A stretch of DNA of 64,000 bases from assembly GCF_030817835.1 (NCBI RefSeq), contig NZ_JAUSZR010000001.1:4154001-4218000 (forward strand), written 5' to 3'. Source of the stretch: Pseudarthrobacter sp. W1I19. GTDB lineage: Bacteria; Actinomycetota; Actinomycetes; Actinomycetales; Micrococcaceae. Under the pieces are notes generated by a model. The model was not told the origin of the DNA. It was given only the letters and a program-made list of their open reading frames with translations, and ran no database searches. The translations under genes were made by a program, and so were the position numbers. Each line of letters opens with the position of its first letter. Positions within the stretch are counted from its first letter, which is position 1. Positions 9,131-17,188 of the stretch are shown in pieces.

Positions 9131-10243
9131 TTAACCTCCGCCATGGGATCTCTCTGCTCCTGGGATTGTTCGCGAAACCGAACCTTCAAGGCGCGGATTC
9201 GCGAACTGGCCTCTGATCTGTGGGCGAAGCCCGGCGGCAAGGAGCTTCCGTTTCAGCCGCTCCGGGTTCTCCACAGCCGCCCAGCCCCAACGCACGAAAC
9301 GAAGGCCAAGCGCCCGGGTGCGGTCGTCGCGGAGCTTTTCCCGGTACACGGCTTCCTCCGCCGAGGCCTCACCGCGAACGGCGGCCTCGACGTACTTTGC
9401 CTTTCCATCGAACTCCCCCGCAACCCGATTCCGCGGCCACCAGCAATCAGCCCTGCCGATGAACCCGTCGGCGTCGCGGAAGACCTGCTGGAGGACCGGT
9501 TGCTCGAAGCCGAGAAATTCAAAGGCTGCCCGGCTGTAGGACTCACCAACGGACTCCGCCAGCGGGCTTGCCAGCGCTGCCACCCGTTCGGCACGGCGCT
9601 TCGCGGAGGAGTGGGGATAAGACGAAATGCCCGCCACGATCCGGGGCAAGGACCGCAGACTGGCGTCCGCAGGCAGCGTTCCCTGGCGATGCAACATCCG
9701 CGCCAATCCGTCTGCGACCACCAAAGCCTGGCCAAGGTTGCCACCAACCATCAGGTCAAGGCCGGTTTGAACAGGACTGGTGCACCGGAACTCCCCACGA
9801 ACCACTGTTTCAATGGCGGGCTTCAGGCAGTAACGGAGGGGATACGACCTCAACTCCCGGACCTGTCGGGAAGTCGCATCCTCACCGAGGACTGTCAGGG
9901 GCGACCGCCGCACTCCGCTTCGCCCGGGAAGCGTTGTGGCCAGTTCCACGCACGCCGGCGTCCGCAGCGTGGGCAATCCGTTGGCCAGCGCTGCGGTCTC
10001 GCCACACAACACCGCACCTTTCACCGACCTGGACACGGCCGCCGTCGTCCACGCAAACCGCTCTGAAGGCCGGGCACTAAGCCAGTCCTTCGTCCGGACG
10101 TAGAAACCGCGGCGGATCCGGACCAGCTGTCCTGCCCGGAACTCCCTGTGAATGGCGTCTGTAGTCCCCTGCATGCGCAAGACGGCAGCGGAATCGATGA
10201 GCCCGGGCAAGATTTCCATGCCACAAGGCTGACGGGAAGCCAT
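9131..10243 (-). CDS. AbiEi-antitoxin-like N-terminal domain with endonuclease-like C-terminal domain
   Basis: 370 residues. The N-terminal part (DAIHREFRAGQLVRIRRGFYV, about 28-48) resembles the winged-helix domain of AbiEi-type antitoxins. The C-terminal part has GEFDGKAKY followed by EEAVYREKLRDDRTRALGLRFVRW, a pattern like DUF559/Vsr-type nucleases (acidic residue, then D-x-K, then a conserved Glu and Arg). Such two-domain proteins are common in actinobacteria, usually without a partner toxin, and their role is unknown. No partner gene is adjacent. The 3' end of the gene contains one copy of a 41-bp palindromic element, and a second copy lies just upstream of the gene. ATG 10243 or 10219 could be the start. 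Confidence 0.75.
   Translation of the reverse strand: MASRQPCGMEILPGLIDSAAVLRMQGTTDAIHREFRAGQLVRIRRGFYVRTKDWLSARPSERFAWTTAAVSRSVKGAVLCGETAALANGLPTLRTPACVELATTLPGRSGVRRSPLTVLGEDATSRQVRELRSYPLRYCLKPAIETVVRGEFRCTSPVQTGLDLMVGGNLGQALVVADGLARMLHRQGTLPADASLRSLPRIVAGISSYPHSSAKRRAERVAALASPLAESVGESYSRAAFEFLGFEQPVLQQVFRDADGFIGRADCWWPRNRVAGEFDGKAKYVEAAVRGEASAEEAVYREKLRDDRTRALGLRFVRWGWAAVENPERLKRKLLAAGLRPQIRGQFANPRLEGSVSRTIPGAERSHGGG
9166..9206. repeat. 41-bp palindromic element, copy A (inside the 3' end of the AbiEi-like gene)
   Basis: The ends GTTCGCGAA and TTCGCGAAC are reverse complements. It shares about 33 of 41 positions with copy B at 10320-10360, including an identical central CCGAACCTTCAAG, and the two have exactly the same length and orientation. 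Being inside the coding frame, this copy encodes part of the C-terminal tail. Confidence 0.7.
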
Positions 10244-10270
10244 CCTGAAGTCAGTACCCGGGCCGGCTTA

Positions 10271-10279
10271 TGTGGACAA
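10271..10279 (-). other. DnaA-box-like 9-mer (exact TTGTCCACA)
   Basis: TGTGGACAA on the plus strand, an exact match to the actinobacterial DnaA box on the minus strand. It lies between the AbiEi-like gene and palindrome copy B. Confidence 0.25.
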
Positions 10280-10315
10280 GCGTGCGGGCAGGAGCCCGGA
10301 CTCAGCAAGGTTCAG

Positions 10316-10366
10316 AAGCTTGTTCCCGGATCCGAACCTTCAAGATTCGGATCCGCGAACAAGCTT
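10316..10366. repeat. Palindromic element, copy B (21-bp arms)
   Basis: The arms 10316-10336 and 10346-10366 are reverse complements with one mismatch around a 9-base loop. The inner 41 bases (10320-10360) match copy A at 9166-9206. It lies 49 bases past the serS stop (10415) in the direction of serS transcription and 73 bases upstream of the AbiEi-like gene start. It could act as a serS terminator, although no T-run follows. Confidence 0.8.
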
Positions 10367-10414
10367 AGGACCGGTTGGGAAACCTACAGCCGAGGGCCAG
10401 CCCTGGCGGGAAAC

Positions 10415-11695
10415 CTACAGGACCGGGAGGACCTCGAGCCCGCCCAGGTACTTCTGCATCGCCTTGGGGACGTTGACCGAGCCGTCGGCGTTCTGGTGGT
10501 GCTCCAGGAGCGCCACGATCCAGCGAGTGGTGGCCAGTGTTCCGTTCAGGGTGGCCACAGCCCGGGTGCCCTTGGTGACACCCTCGGAGTTCACTGCCCG
10601 TTCGCGGATGTTCAGGCGGCGCGCCTGGAAGGTGGTGCAGTTGGACGTGGAGGTCAGCTCGCGGTACGCGCCCTGGGTGGGAACCCACGCTTCGCAGTCG
10701 TACTTGCGGGCTGCGGACGTGCCGAGGTCGCCGGCAGCCGTATCAATAACCCGGTACGGCAGCTCGCACTTGGCCAGCATCTCCTCTTCCCAGGCCAGGA
10801 GGCGCTGGTGCTCGGCCGCAGCCTCTTCAACGGTGGTGTAGATAAACATTTCCACCTTGTTGAACTGGTGCACCCGGATGATGCCGCGGGTGTCCTTGCC
10901 GTGCGAGCCGGCCTCCCGGCGGTAGCACGAGCTCTGGCCTGCGTACCGGATGGGACCGGCAGAGAAGTCCAGGATCTCGTCCGCGTGGTACCCGGCCAGC
11001 GCCACCTCGGAGGTGCCCACCAGGTAAAGGTCGTCTTCGGCGAGACGGTAGATCTCGGCGTCGTGCTTGACGTCAAAGCCCGTACCCTGCATGGTCTCCG
11101 GACGCACCAGCGTCGGGGTGATCATGGGGATGAAACCGGCTTCGATGGCCTGGTCCATGGCCATCTGCAGCAGCGCCATCTCCAGCCGCGCACCCACGCC
11201 GCGGAGGAAGTAGAAGCGTGCACCGGACACCTTGGCGCCGCGCTCCATGTCGATGGCACCGATCAGCTCGCCGATTTCCAGGTGGTCGCGGGGCTCGAAG
11301 TCGGGGAACTCGCGGGGCGTGCCCACGGTCTTGACCACCACGTAATCGTCCTCGCCGCCTTCGGGCACACCGTCCTCGATGAGGTTGGGGATGGTGCGCA
11401 GGAGTTCCTCCTGCTTGGTCTGAGCGGCATCGGCTTCAGCGGAGGCTGCCTTCACCGAGTTGGCGAGCTCCTTGACCTCGGCCAGCAGGGCCTTCTTCTC
11501 GTCGCCCTTGGCCTGGGCCACCTTCTTGCCGAAGGCGTTCTGCTCCGCCCGGAGGTTCTCGAAGCGGATCAGCGCCGCGCGGCGTGCGGAGTCGGCGGAA
11601 ATGATCGCGTCCACCACCGATTCGTCCGCGCCGCGGGCGCGCTGGCTGGCTCGGAACTTCTCCGGGTTTTCGCTGAGGTCTTTTACGTCGATCAC
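10415..11695 (-). CDS. serS: Seryl-tRNA synthetase
   Basis: 426 residues, typical for bacterial SerRS; charges tRNA-Ser in the cytoplasm. The N-terminal long coiled-coil arm (about 25-105; [20 protein letters not shown]) is followed by the class II core: motif 2 [18 protein letters not shown], and motif 3 near [16 protein letters not shown]. The longest ORF runs back to 12673 through the divergent gene and is an artefact. GTG 11695 is chosen: it gives the family start [14 protein letters not shown], and TACCCT lies exactly 6 bases upstream with no Shine-Dalgarno, which fits a leaderless mRNA. GTG 11698 is the adjacent alternative. Confidence 0.97.
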   Translation of the reverse strand: MIDVKDLSENPEKFRASQRARGADESVVDAIISADSARRAALIRFENLRAEQNAFGKKVAQAKGDEKKALLAEVKELANSVKAASAEADAAQTKQEELLRTIPNLIEDGVPEGGEDDYVVVKTVGTPREFPDFEPRDHLEIGELIGAIDMERGAKVSGARFYFLRGVGARLEMALLQMAMDQAIEAGFIPMITPTLVRPETMQGTGFDVKHDAEIYRLAEDDLYLVGTSEVALAGYHADEILDFSAGPIRYAGQSSCYRREAGSHGKDTRGIIRVHQFNKVEMFIYTTVEEAAAEHQRLLAWEEEMLAKCELPYRVIDTAAGDLGTSAARKYDCEAWVPTQGAYRELTSTSNCTTFQARRLNIRERAVNSEGVTKGTRAVATLNGTLATTRWIVALLEHHQNADGSVNVPKAMQKYLGGLEVLPVL

Positions 11696-11701
11696 CACAT
11701 A

Positions 11702-11707
11702 AGGGTA
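11702..11707 (-). promoter_or_regulatory. -10-like box TACCCT, leaderless serS
   Basis: On the minus strand TACCCT is followed by 6 bases and then the GTG start at 11695, so the predicted transcription start is the first base of the start codon. No clear -35 is visible. Confidence 0.45.
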
Positions 11708-11785
11708 TCCAATCCGGCGGAGTACGACGGCGGCCGGCCAGTATGCCCGAAAGCCCACCTCCCGCCGGGATACTGTTGAGGAACC

Positions 11786-12850
11786 ATGAGCGACCTGATT
11801 CTCTACCTGCTGATAGCGGTGGCGCTTGCCTTCGCCATCTCCAGCTGGTGGGGAGTCCGCAGGCTCAAGGCCCTGCACGTGCGCAGCGCAGTGGCCGGCG
11901 AAACACACGAGGCCGGCCTCAGCCAGCAGCGCGTGGCGGTAATACTGAACCCCATCAAGGCCCGCTCCCCCGAAGCGAGAAGTACCATCCAGCGCGCCTG
12001 CCTCACGGCCGGCTGGGACGAGCCTGTCTTTTACGAGACAACGGCGGAGGATCCAGGCTTCTCGCAGGTGCGGGCAGCGTTGGCGGACAAGCCCGACGTC
12101 GTCCTGGTGGGCGGCGGCGACGGTACTGTGCGGGTGGTGGCTGAGTCCCTCGCAGGCACGGGTGTGGCGATGGGCCTGATCCCGTTGGGTACCGGGAACC
12201 TGCTGGCGCGGAATGTGGACCTGGACGTCTACGACCTCCACGGCAACGTCCAGATTGCTCTCTTCGGCCACCAGCGCTACATCGACACCGCCCGGATGGG
12301 CATTGAGAACTCCCGGACCGGGCATTCCTCCGAACACGTATTCCTGGTGATCGCGGGACTCGGCATGGATGCTGAGGTGCTGGCCGATACCAACGCCGGC
12401 CTGAAGAAGACCTTCGGGTGGCTGGCGTATACGGAGGCGGGAATGCGCCACCTGCCCGGCCGTCGGAAGAGAATCTCCATTTCCCTGGACGGCAGCCCGG
12501 ACCAGATCCGCAATGTCCGCAGCATCCTCTTTGCCAACTGCGGCCTGGTTCCGGGCGGCATCGATTTCATCCCGCAGGCCATGATCGACGACGGCATGCT
12601 GGACGTGGTGGTGATGAGTCCCCGCAGTGCCATTGGCTGGCTGCTGATGTACGTCAAGATCATGTTCAAGCACAGCGGGAAGCTGCCCATTATGACCGTC
12701 TACCGGTCCGGCAGAATCATCATCAAGTGCCCGGAACCAATGCCCACCCAGCTCGACGGGGACACGGCAGGCGAGGCCACCAAGGTCACGGTCCAGGTGG
12801 AACCGCGCTCATTGTTGATCAGGGTTAAGGGTCAGGCGTCACTGGGCTGA
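11786..12850 (+). CDS. Diacylglycerol kinase family (lipid kinase, YegS/DgkB-like)
   Basis: 354 residues. One membrane helix at the N terminus (about 2-20) precedes a DAGK catalytic domain with ILNPIKARS (about 53-61), the nucleotide-binding GGGDGTVR (109-116) and [11 protein letters not shown]. Relatives phosphorylate diacylglycerol or other lipids at the membrane; the exact lipid is unknown. ATG 11786 has GAGGAA at good spacing. It is divergent from serS (90 bases between starts) and convergent with the small gene at 12884. The N-terminal anchor is an addition not present in soluble DgkB. Confidence 0.88.
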   Translation: MSDLILYLLIAVALAFAISSWWGVRRLKALHVRSAVAGETHEAGLSQQRVAVILNPIKARSPEARSTIQRACLTAGWDEPVFYETTAEDPGFSQVRAALADKPDVVLVGGGDGTVRVVAESLAGTGVAMGLIPLGTGNLLARNVDLDVYDLHGNVQIALFGHQRYIDTARMGIENSRTGHSSEHVFLVIAGLGMDAEVLADTNAGLKKTFGWLAYTEAGMRHLPGRRKRISISLDGSPDQIRNVRSILFANCGLVPGGIDFIPQAMIDDGMLDVVVMSPRSAIGWLLMYVKIMFKHSGKLPIMTVYRSGRIIIKCPEPMPTQLDGDTAGEATKVTVQVEPRSLLIRVKGQASLG

Positions 12851-12883
12851 ACCAGCGGCTGAAGCAGCCACTGAACCAGCGGG

Positions 12884-13090
12884 TCAGGCGTGGGCTTCCT
12901 TGTTCGCCTCTGCTGCGGCTTTAGCGGCGGCGCGGGCCTCGGACTGCTCACGGATCATGGCCTGTTCCTCTTCGAAGCGCAGGCGGTCAGCACGGTCAGC
13001 GTCGTCGCCGTCCCAGTCCTGGTTGTCGGCAGTGGGACGGGGATTGACGATCATTCCCTGGCCATCATTGTCAGTGCTGTTGCTAGTCAT
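12884..13090 (-). CDS. Small charged protein, unknown function
   Basis: 68 residues, very hydrophilic: an Asn/Asp-rich start, then a predicted helix rich in Glu, Arg and Ala (RLRFEEEQAMIREQSEAR). No family recognised. The ATG has GGGAG at 7 bases, a good ribosome site, and a single-helix charged tail is typical of short actinobacterial proteins, so I treat it as real. It is convergent with the lipid kinase gene. Confidence 0.6.
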   Translation of the reverse strand: MTSNSTDNDGQGMIVNPRPTADNQDWDGDDADRADRLRFEEEQAMIREQSEARAAAKAAAEANKEAHA

Positions 13091-13145
13091 GACCCGCTCC
13101 CTTCGTTAGGGGCCATCCCCATTGTGGATCAAGCAAGCATACGCA

Positions 13146-13154
13146 TTGTCCACA
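13146..13154 (+). other. DnaA-box-like 9-mer TTGTCCACA
   Basis: Exact match to the actinobacterial DnaA box in the 94-base gap between the small gene at 12884 and pheA. Chance occurrence cannot be excluded. Confidence 0.25.
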
Positions 13155-13184
13155 GCCCGCGGAAGTGGTAAAGAAGGCAATTGC

Positions 13185-14162
13185 CTACGCTGTGGGCGAA
13201 GCGGCGGAACCGTTTTCCGTGCGCGCAGGTTCCGGCTTCAGCCCTGACACCCATGCCCGCGCCGCCCGGAACGCCGCGTCCGAGGTGTGCGGTTCCACCA
13301 CTGTCTCCTGCTGGTCCGCCCTCGAATACGAGCCGAGGAACCGGGTGGCCGGGCTGATGCGGTGGAGTCCGGCCAGGGCATCAGCCAGCCGCGCGTCACC
13401 GAGGTGGCCATCGGCGTCGATGCTGAAGAAGTAGTGGCCGAGGTACTGGCCGGTGGGGCGGGACTCGATCCGGCTGAGGTTCACGCCACGGCTCGCGAAC
13501 TGGTCCAGGATCTCCATCAGGGCGCCCGGGCGGTCTTCGGGCAGCGGCACCACAACCGTCGTCTTGTCCGCGCCAGTGCGCTGGGGCAGGCTGCCCGGAC
13601 TGCTGACCAGGATGAACCGTGTTACCGCATCCGGATTATCACCGATGTCCCGGGCGAGCGCGGAGAGCCCGGGCTGTTCCTCGGCCACCAGCGGGGCGCA
13701 GATCGCGGCGTCATAGGGGCAGTCCTCGGCCAGCAGCCCCACGGCAGCCGCAGCGGTGGAGGATCCTGGAACGTATTCCGCCTCAGGAAGATGGCCGTCC
13801 ATCCACAGCCGGCACTGCGCCCAGGCATGGCCGTGTGTAGACACCCGCCGGATATCCTGCAGCCGCACGCCGGGCCGGGTCACCAGGACAAAGCTGATGG
13901 GCACCAGGACTTCGCGGATGATCCGCAGTTCCTGCCCGGTGGCAATGGCGTCAAGGGTGGCGGTGACACCGCCCTCCACGGAATTTTCGATCGGCACCAT
14001 GGCGGCGTCGGCGGAACCTTCGCGTACTTTGTCCAGTGCGGCGTTGACGTTCGACGCCGGCACGCGCCTCGCGTGGGCAGCACCCGGCACCTGCAGCAGC
14101 GCGGCCTCCGTGAACGTGCCTTCGGGCCCAAGGAAAGCGTAGGTGACGCGGGACGCAGGCAT
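13185..14162 (-). CDS. pheA: Prephenate dehydratase
   Basis: 325 residues. Converts prephenate to phenylpyruvate in phenylalanine synthesis. The periplasmic-binding-like catalytic domain starts FLGPEGTFTEAAL and carries PIENSVEGGV and the TRF motif (residues 181-183, context AVTRFILV). The ACT domain follows at about 200-280 with the Phe-binding ESRPTGQYLGHYFFSID. The chorismate mutase domain found in E. coli PheA is absent, as in other actinobacteria. ATG 14162 has AAAGGA at 7 bases. Just upstream lies a 20-bp tandem duplication (14176-14215). Confidence 0.96.
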   Translation of the reverse strand: MPASRVTYAFLGPEGTFTEAALLQVPGAAHARRVPASNVNAALDKVREGSADAAMVPIENSVEGGVTATLDAIATGQELRIIREVLVPISFVLVTRPGVRLQDIRRVSTHGHAWAQCRLWMDGHLPEAEYVPGSSTAAAAVGLLAEDCPYDAAICAPLVAEEQPGLSALARDIGDNPDAVTRFILVSSPGSLPQRTGADKTTVVVPLPEDRPGALMEILDQFASRGVNLSRIESRPTGQYLGHYFFSIDADGHLGDARLADALAGLHRISPATRFLGSYSRADQQETVVEPHTSDAAFRAARAWVSGLKPEPARTENGSAASPTA

Positions 14163-14175
14163 AGGTATTCCTTTT

Positions 14176-14215
14176 GAAGCATATGAGCCGCCTGGGAAGC
14201 ATATGAGCGCCCTGG
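14176..14215. repeat. Two tandem 20-bp copies upstream of pheA
   Basis: GAAGCATATGAGC begins both units at 14176 and 14196; the remaining 7 bases differ at two positions. Each unit contains CATATG. It lies in the pheA leader or promoter region. Confidence 0.6.
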
Positions 14216-14249
14216 ACAGGCGGCGGAAGGGCGGGGACGCGCGCGGACG

Positions 14250-14576
14250 CTAGAGCACCATGGGCTTCAACCCGTTATCCGAGACCAGGGGCTTTCCGGC
14301 TTCCAGCCACTGGTCCATGCCGCCCGAGACATTGATGGCGGTGTAGCCTTGGCCGGTCAGCCACTGCGCGGCACGGAAGGACCGGCCGCCGGTCCGGCAA
14401 ATGACGTAAAGATCCTGGTCCGGATCGAGTTCATCGAGCCGGGCAGGCAACTGGTCCAGGGGAATGTGGAGGGCGCCATCGGCATGGCCGGCCACCCATT
14501 CGTAGTCCTCACGGACATCAAGGACCGCGGCGTCGTCGGGGATGTCATTGACGGGGACGGAATCGAAATCGCTCAT
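14250..14576 (-). CDS. Single-domain rhodanese-like protein
   Basis: 108 residues, one rhodanese homology domain. The active-site loop is ICRTGGRS with Cys60, and the CH2A-like motif is AAVLDVREDYEW (about 16-27). Such small cytoplasmic proteins carry persulfide sulfur; the physiological acceptor is unknown. ATG 14576 has AGGA 5 bases upstream. TAGGCT about 40 bases upstream is a plausible -10. It lies downstream of nothing obvious and 87 bases past pheA's start, so it is probably its own unit. Confidence 0.93.
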   Translation of the reverse strand: MSDFDSVPVNDIPDDAAVLDVREDYEWVAGHADGALHIPLDQLPARLDELDPDQDLYVICRTGGRSFRAAQWLTGQGYTAINVSGGMDQWLEAGKPLVSDNGLKPMVL

Positions 14577-14802
14577 GGGAGTCCTGTCTGGCAGATCGTA
14601 GGTCAGCTTTAAGCCTAGTACCCTGTCCTAAGTCATGAGCCGGCCCCGCAACCAGGGCGGTTTCCTCCCGCCAGCACTGTCCCGGCCACAAGCAGCGCCC
14701 TGACTCCGGTCCCGCTTGCGCCGGCCCGCACCCTTGCCCGTGCGGAAGGGCCGCGGGTTAGGCTTTTGGGACCACCTTGTAGCAAGAACCCTGGGAGGAT
14801 CC
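14577..14802. other. Gene-poor gap before the amidase
   Basis: I see no supported coding region here. The left side holds the rhodanese promoter region (TAGGCT-like box on the minus strand). The right side has TAGGCT at about 14759 on the plus strand, a candidate -10 for the amidase transcript. The ORFs listed in other frames have no ribosome sites or family features. Confidence 0.5.
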
Positions 14803-14895
14803 TTGCCGGCAGACCACCCCGCCGCTTCCACCCGCGCGGCCCTGGAGTCCGTGGAGCTGCGCGGGGATCCCTTGGAACCGGGGCACTTTGGCTGA
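14803..14895 (+). other. Possible 30-codon leader ORF overlapping the amidase start
   Basis: A TTG at 14803 is preceded by GGGAGG at 4-5 bases, a much better ribosome site than that of the amidase. The frame runs 30 codons and stops at TGA 14893-14895, overlapping the amidase TTG (14888) by 8 bases. This layout fits translational coupling, but the peptide has no recognised features and could be chance. Confidence 0.3.
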
Positions 14896-16306
14896 GCTCC
14901 ACGAATTTTCCGCCGTCGCGCTCCGGGACAGCCTCCGCACAGGAGAGGTTTCCTCAGCAGAGGCTACAGCCCATTTCCTGGCCCGGATTGAAGAGCAGAA
15001 TCCCCTGCTGGGCGCGTTTGTCACGGTGACGGCCGAGCAAGCGATGAACAGTGCCCGCGCCGCCGACTCGCTGCACGCCCGAGCCCCTCAGGACGAGCTC
15101 CCGCTCCTGCACGGCATGCCCCTGGCTTTCAAGGACCTCACCGACGTTGCCGGCGTGGTGACCACCCACGGCAGCGCGGCCCTGGACCACAAACCCGCTG
15201 TCACTGACGGCCCCCTGGTGGCGCTGCTCAAGGAGACGGGCGTGATCTCCCTGGGCAAGACCCAGGTGCCCGAATTTGGGTTGACGGCTTACAGCGAAAA
15301 CCGTGTGGCGCCGCCGTCGCGCAATCCCCACGCCCTGAGCAGGAGCTCGGGAGGATCTTCCGGCGGCAGCGCGGCGGCCGTGGCCGCCGGGCTGCTTCCC
15401 TTCGCGCCTGGCACGGACGGCGGCGGTTCCATCCGGATCCCTGCCGCGGCGTGCGGCCTCGTGGGGCTTAAACCGGGACGCGGGCTGGTGCCCGCCGGGG
15501 AAAGCCTGGGCGACCCTGCCCGGTTGGTGGTGGCCGGCCCCCTGGCGCGGAGCGCGGCTGATGCTGCACTGATGATGGATGCGCTGGTCCCGGCCGGGTC
15601 CGCGGAAGGCAGCTACCTTGCGTCGGTGGAACAGGAGCCGAGGCGGCTCCGGATCGGCATCACGCTGGACAGCCCCTGGCAGGGGACCTTCCCGTTCACT
15701 CCCGACCAGGAGTCGCTGGACGCACTCCGTGCGGGGGAAAAACTCCTGGAAGGCGCCGGCCATTCGCTCAGTGAGGCAGCCGTCCGTTACGACAACCGGT
15801 ATCCCGATGCGTTCACTACCGCCTGGACGGCGGCAGTGGGTGCGGCGCGGATCAGCCCGCACCGCGAGGCCTTGCTGGCGCCACTCACCCGGACCTTCCG
15901 CCGCAGGGCCCAACAGCGAAGTCCTGCCAAGCTGAACGAGGCCCTGGCCTTCCTGCGGCAGTTTGAGCGGGACACGGTGTCGCAGTACGCACAGTGGGAC
16001 CTGCTGCTGATGCCGGCACTGGCCCAGACGCCACGCCCCGTGGGCTGGTTCACGGGAACGGCGCACGGCAACACCCCTTGGCCGGCAGCACAGTGGTTCG
16101 GGGATGCCGACGGCGACTACCGGAAACAGTGCGAATTCGCGCCCTGGTCCTCGATGGTTAACGTGTGCGGCCTGCCGGCCATCAGTGTTCCTGTCCACTG
16201 GACCGGTGGCGTACCCGGCGAAGGGCTGCCGATGGGGATTCAACTGGTGGGACCCTCAGGCTCTGAGACGCTCCTGCTGCAGGTGGCCCGGCAACTGGGC
16301 TTCTAA
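14888..16306 (+). CDS. Amidase (amidase-signature family)
   Basis: 472 residues. The Ser-cisSer-Lys triad is visible: Lys82 in PLAFKDLTD, the signature RSSGGSSGGSAAAVAAG (about 152-168) with the cis-Ser, and nucleophile Ser181 in GTDGGGSIRIPA. These cytoplasmic enzymes hydrolyse amides; the substrate is not predictable and no gatB/gatC partner is present, so a GatA role is unlikely. The start is TTG 14888, the only in-frame option that keeps the family N terminus (AELHEFSAVALRDSL). Its own ribosome site is weak, but a short ORF with a strong site overlaps it. Confidence 0.9.
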   Translation: MAELHEFSAVALRDSLRTGEVSSAEATAHFLARIEEQNPLLGAFVTVTAEQAMNSARAADSLHARAPQDELPLLHGMPLAFKDLTDVAGVVTTHGSAALDHKPAVTDGPLVALLKETGVISLGKTQVPEFGLTAYSENRVAPPSRNPHALSRSSGGSSGGSAAAVAAGLLPFAPGTDGGGSIRIPAAACGLVGLKPGRGLVPAGESLGDPARLVVAGPLARSAADAALMMDALVPAGSAEGSYLASVEQEPRRLRIGITLDSPWQGTFPFTPDQESLDALRAGEKLLEGAGHSLSEAAVRYDNRYPDAFTTAWTAAVGAARISPHREALLAPLTRTFRRRAQQRSPAKLNEALAFLRQFERDTVSQYAQWDLLLMPALAQTPRPVGWFTGTAHGNTPWPAAQWFGDADGDYRKQCEFAPWSSMVNVCGLPAISVPVHWTGGVPGEGLPMGIQLVGPSGSETLLLQVARQLGF

Positions 16307-16449
16307 CGCTCCCCCGCTTCCATGCCTGGGGTGTTGACCTGGATCTAACGCGTGCTTCATCCGCCTGTAACCCCGGGGAAGCAGACTGGGCAGGACCAGA
16401 CGGCTTCCCGTTTCGGGATGTGCCATCACTCGAAGGGGAAGTTGCCGCA

Positions 16450-16677
16450 ATGAATGCAGAATCCTCCACCACAGCAAGCAGCGGCACAGCGCAGCCGGCG
16501 GGTGACAGGCCGGACCTCAGCAACGCCAATGTGAGGGAGGACCTGGCCACCACGGGGCGGTGCGCCGTGGTGCACCTGCCCAGCGGCTGGACCTGCCTGC
16601 TGCCGCTCCGCCACCAGGGGCCTTGCCAGTTCCATCAGCCCCAGGAGGCCGAGGACGTACTGTCCGGTGGCCATTGA
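16450..16677 (+). CDS. Small hypothetical protein
   Basis: 75 residues, no recognised family. The N-terminal 25 residues are Ser/Thr/Ala-rich and probably disordered. The rest has two cysteines and two histidines around VHLPSGWTCLLPLRHQGPC, which could bind a metal, but this is speculation. ATG 16450 is preferred to the longer in-frame start at 16420 because GAAGGGGAAG lies upstream at suitable spacing. It is co-directional with the amidase, 143 bases downstream. Confidence 0.55.
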   Translation: MNAESSTTASSGTAQPAGDRPDLSNANVREDLATTGRCAVVHLPSGWTCLLPLRHQGPCQFHQPQEAEDVLSGGH

Positions 16678-16800
16678 CCAGGCCTTCGCGCCCTCGGGTC
16701 CATTGCCAGTTTCCGCTTAGTCAAGACGCACTGTCCGTACCTCGACTCCGGGGGCGAACAGGAGGACCATTAAAGGGCAGTCACTATGAGGAGGCCTGTA

Positions 16801-17004
16801 ATGTGCTATTCATCCAGCAAGGACTTCGGGTGGGGCATCAGGAAAGAAACTGAACGCCGGCCCGAGGCAAAGCAGGAAACCCCGGCGGAAACTCCGGAGA
16901 AGCCGGTCAAGGCGCAGGACTTTACGTTCTGGGCATTCCCCAACTGGCGCAGGACGCCAGCTCCGCGCACTCCCTCGGCTGAAAAGAGCAAAGAGAGGGT
17001 CTGA
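16801..17004 (+). CDS. Small hypothetical protein with WxFP motif
   Basis: 67 residues, MCYSSSKDFGWG at the N terminus, a charged middle rich in Glu, Lys and Pro, and an aromatic segment DFTFWAFPNWRR. I recognise this as a type seen repeatedly in Arthrobacter-like genomes, but no function is known. ATG 16801 is preceded by AGGAGG at 6 bases, a near-ideal ribosome site, so it is chosen over the in-frame start at 16786 (which overlaps that site). A hairpin terminator follows. Confidence 0.7.
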   Translation: MCYSSSKDFGWGIRKETERRPEAKQETPAETPEKPVKAQDFTFWAFPNWRRTPAPRTPSAEKSKERV

Positions 17005-17024
17005 CGCCTTGACGGTGCGGTAAC

Positions 17025-17056
17025 ACGGAAGGGCCTCCCGCTGGAGCCCCTTCCGT
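17025..17056 (+). terminator. Terminator after the small WxFP gene
   Basis: Arms ACGGAAGGG (17025-17033) and CCCTTCCGT (17048-17056) enclose a 14-base loop, 20 bases after the stop at 17004; the following bases are T/G-rich. Confidence 0.7.
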
Positions 17057-17101
17057 TGTGTTTGCGAGGGGCGTGTTGGGGGGTGTGTTTGCGAGGGGCG
17101 T
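17057..17101. repeat. 18-bp direct repeat, 27-bp period
   Basis: TGTGTTTGCGAGGGGCGT occurs at 17057-17074 and again at 17084-17101, separated by 9 bases. A partial third unit (TTTGC) follows. It starts right after the terminator hairpin. Confidence 0.65.
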
Positions 17102-17188
17102 ATTTGCAACGGTTGCCTTGCGATGGGCGGGTTTGCGGAGCATGGCGGGCTGCGGCAGCACGAATGTTTTGGCGGAAGGATCAGCACA

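Noticed and set aside
9160-10370. Insertion sequence with terminal inverted repeats (the two 41-bp palindromes)
   Set aside because: The two copies are in direct orientation, each is itself a palindrome, and no transposase lies between them.
11696-12673. N-terminal extension of the serS frame to 12673
   Set aside because: The extension lies opposite the lipid kinase gene and has no homology; SerRS starts normally at 11695.
14888-16306. gatA (Glu-tRNA amidotransferase subunit A)
   Set aside because: No gatB or gatC is adjacent and the sequence outside the amidase signature does not look like GatA.
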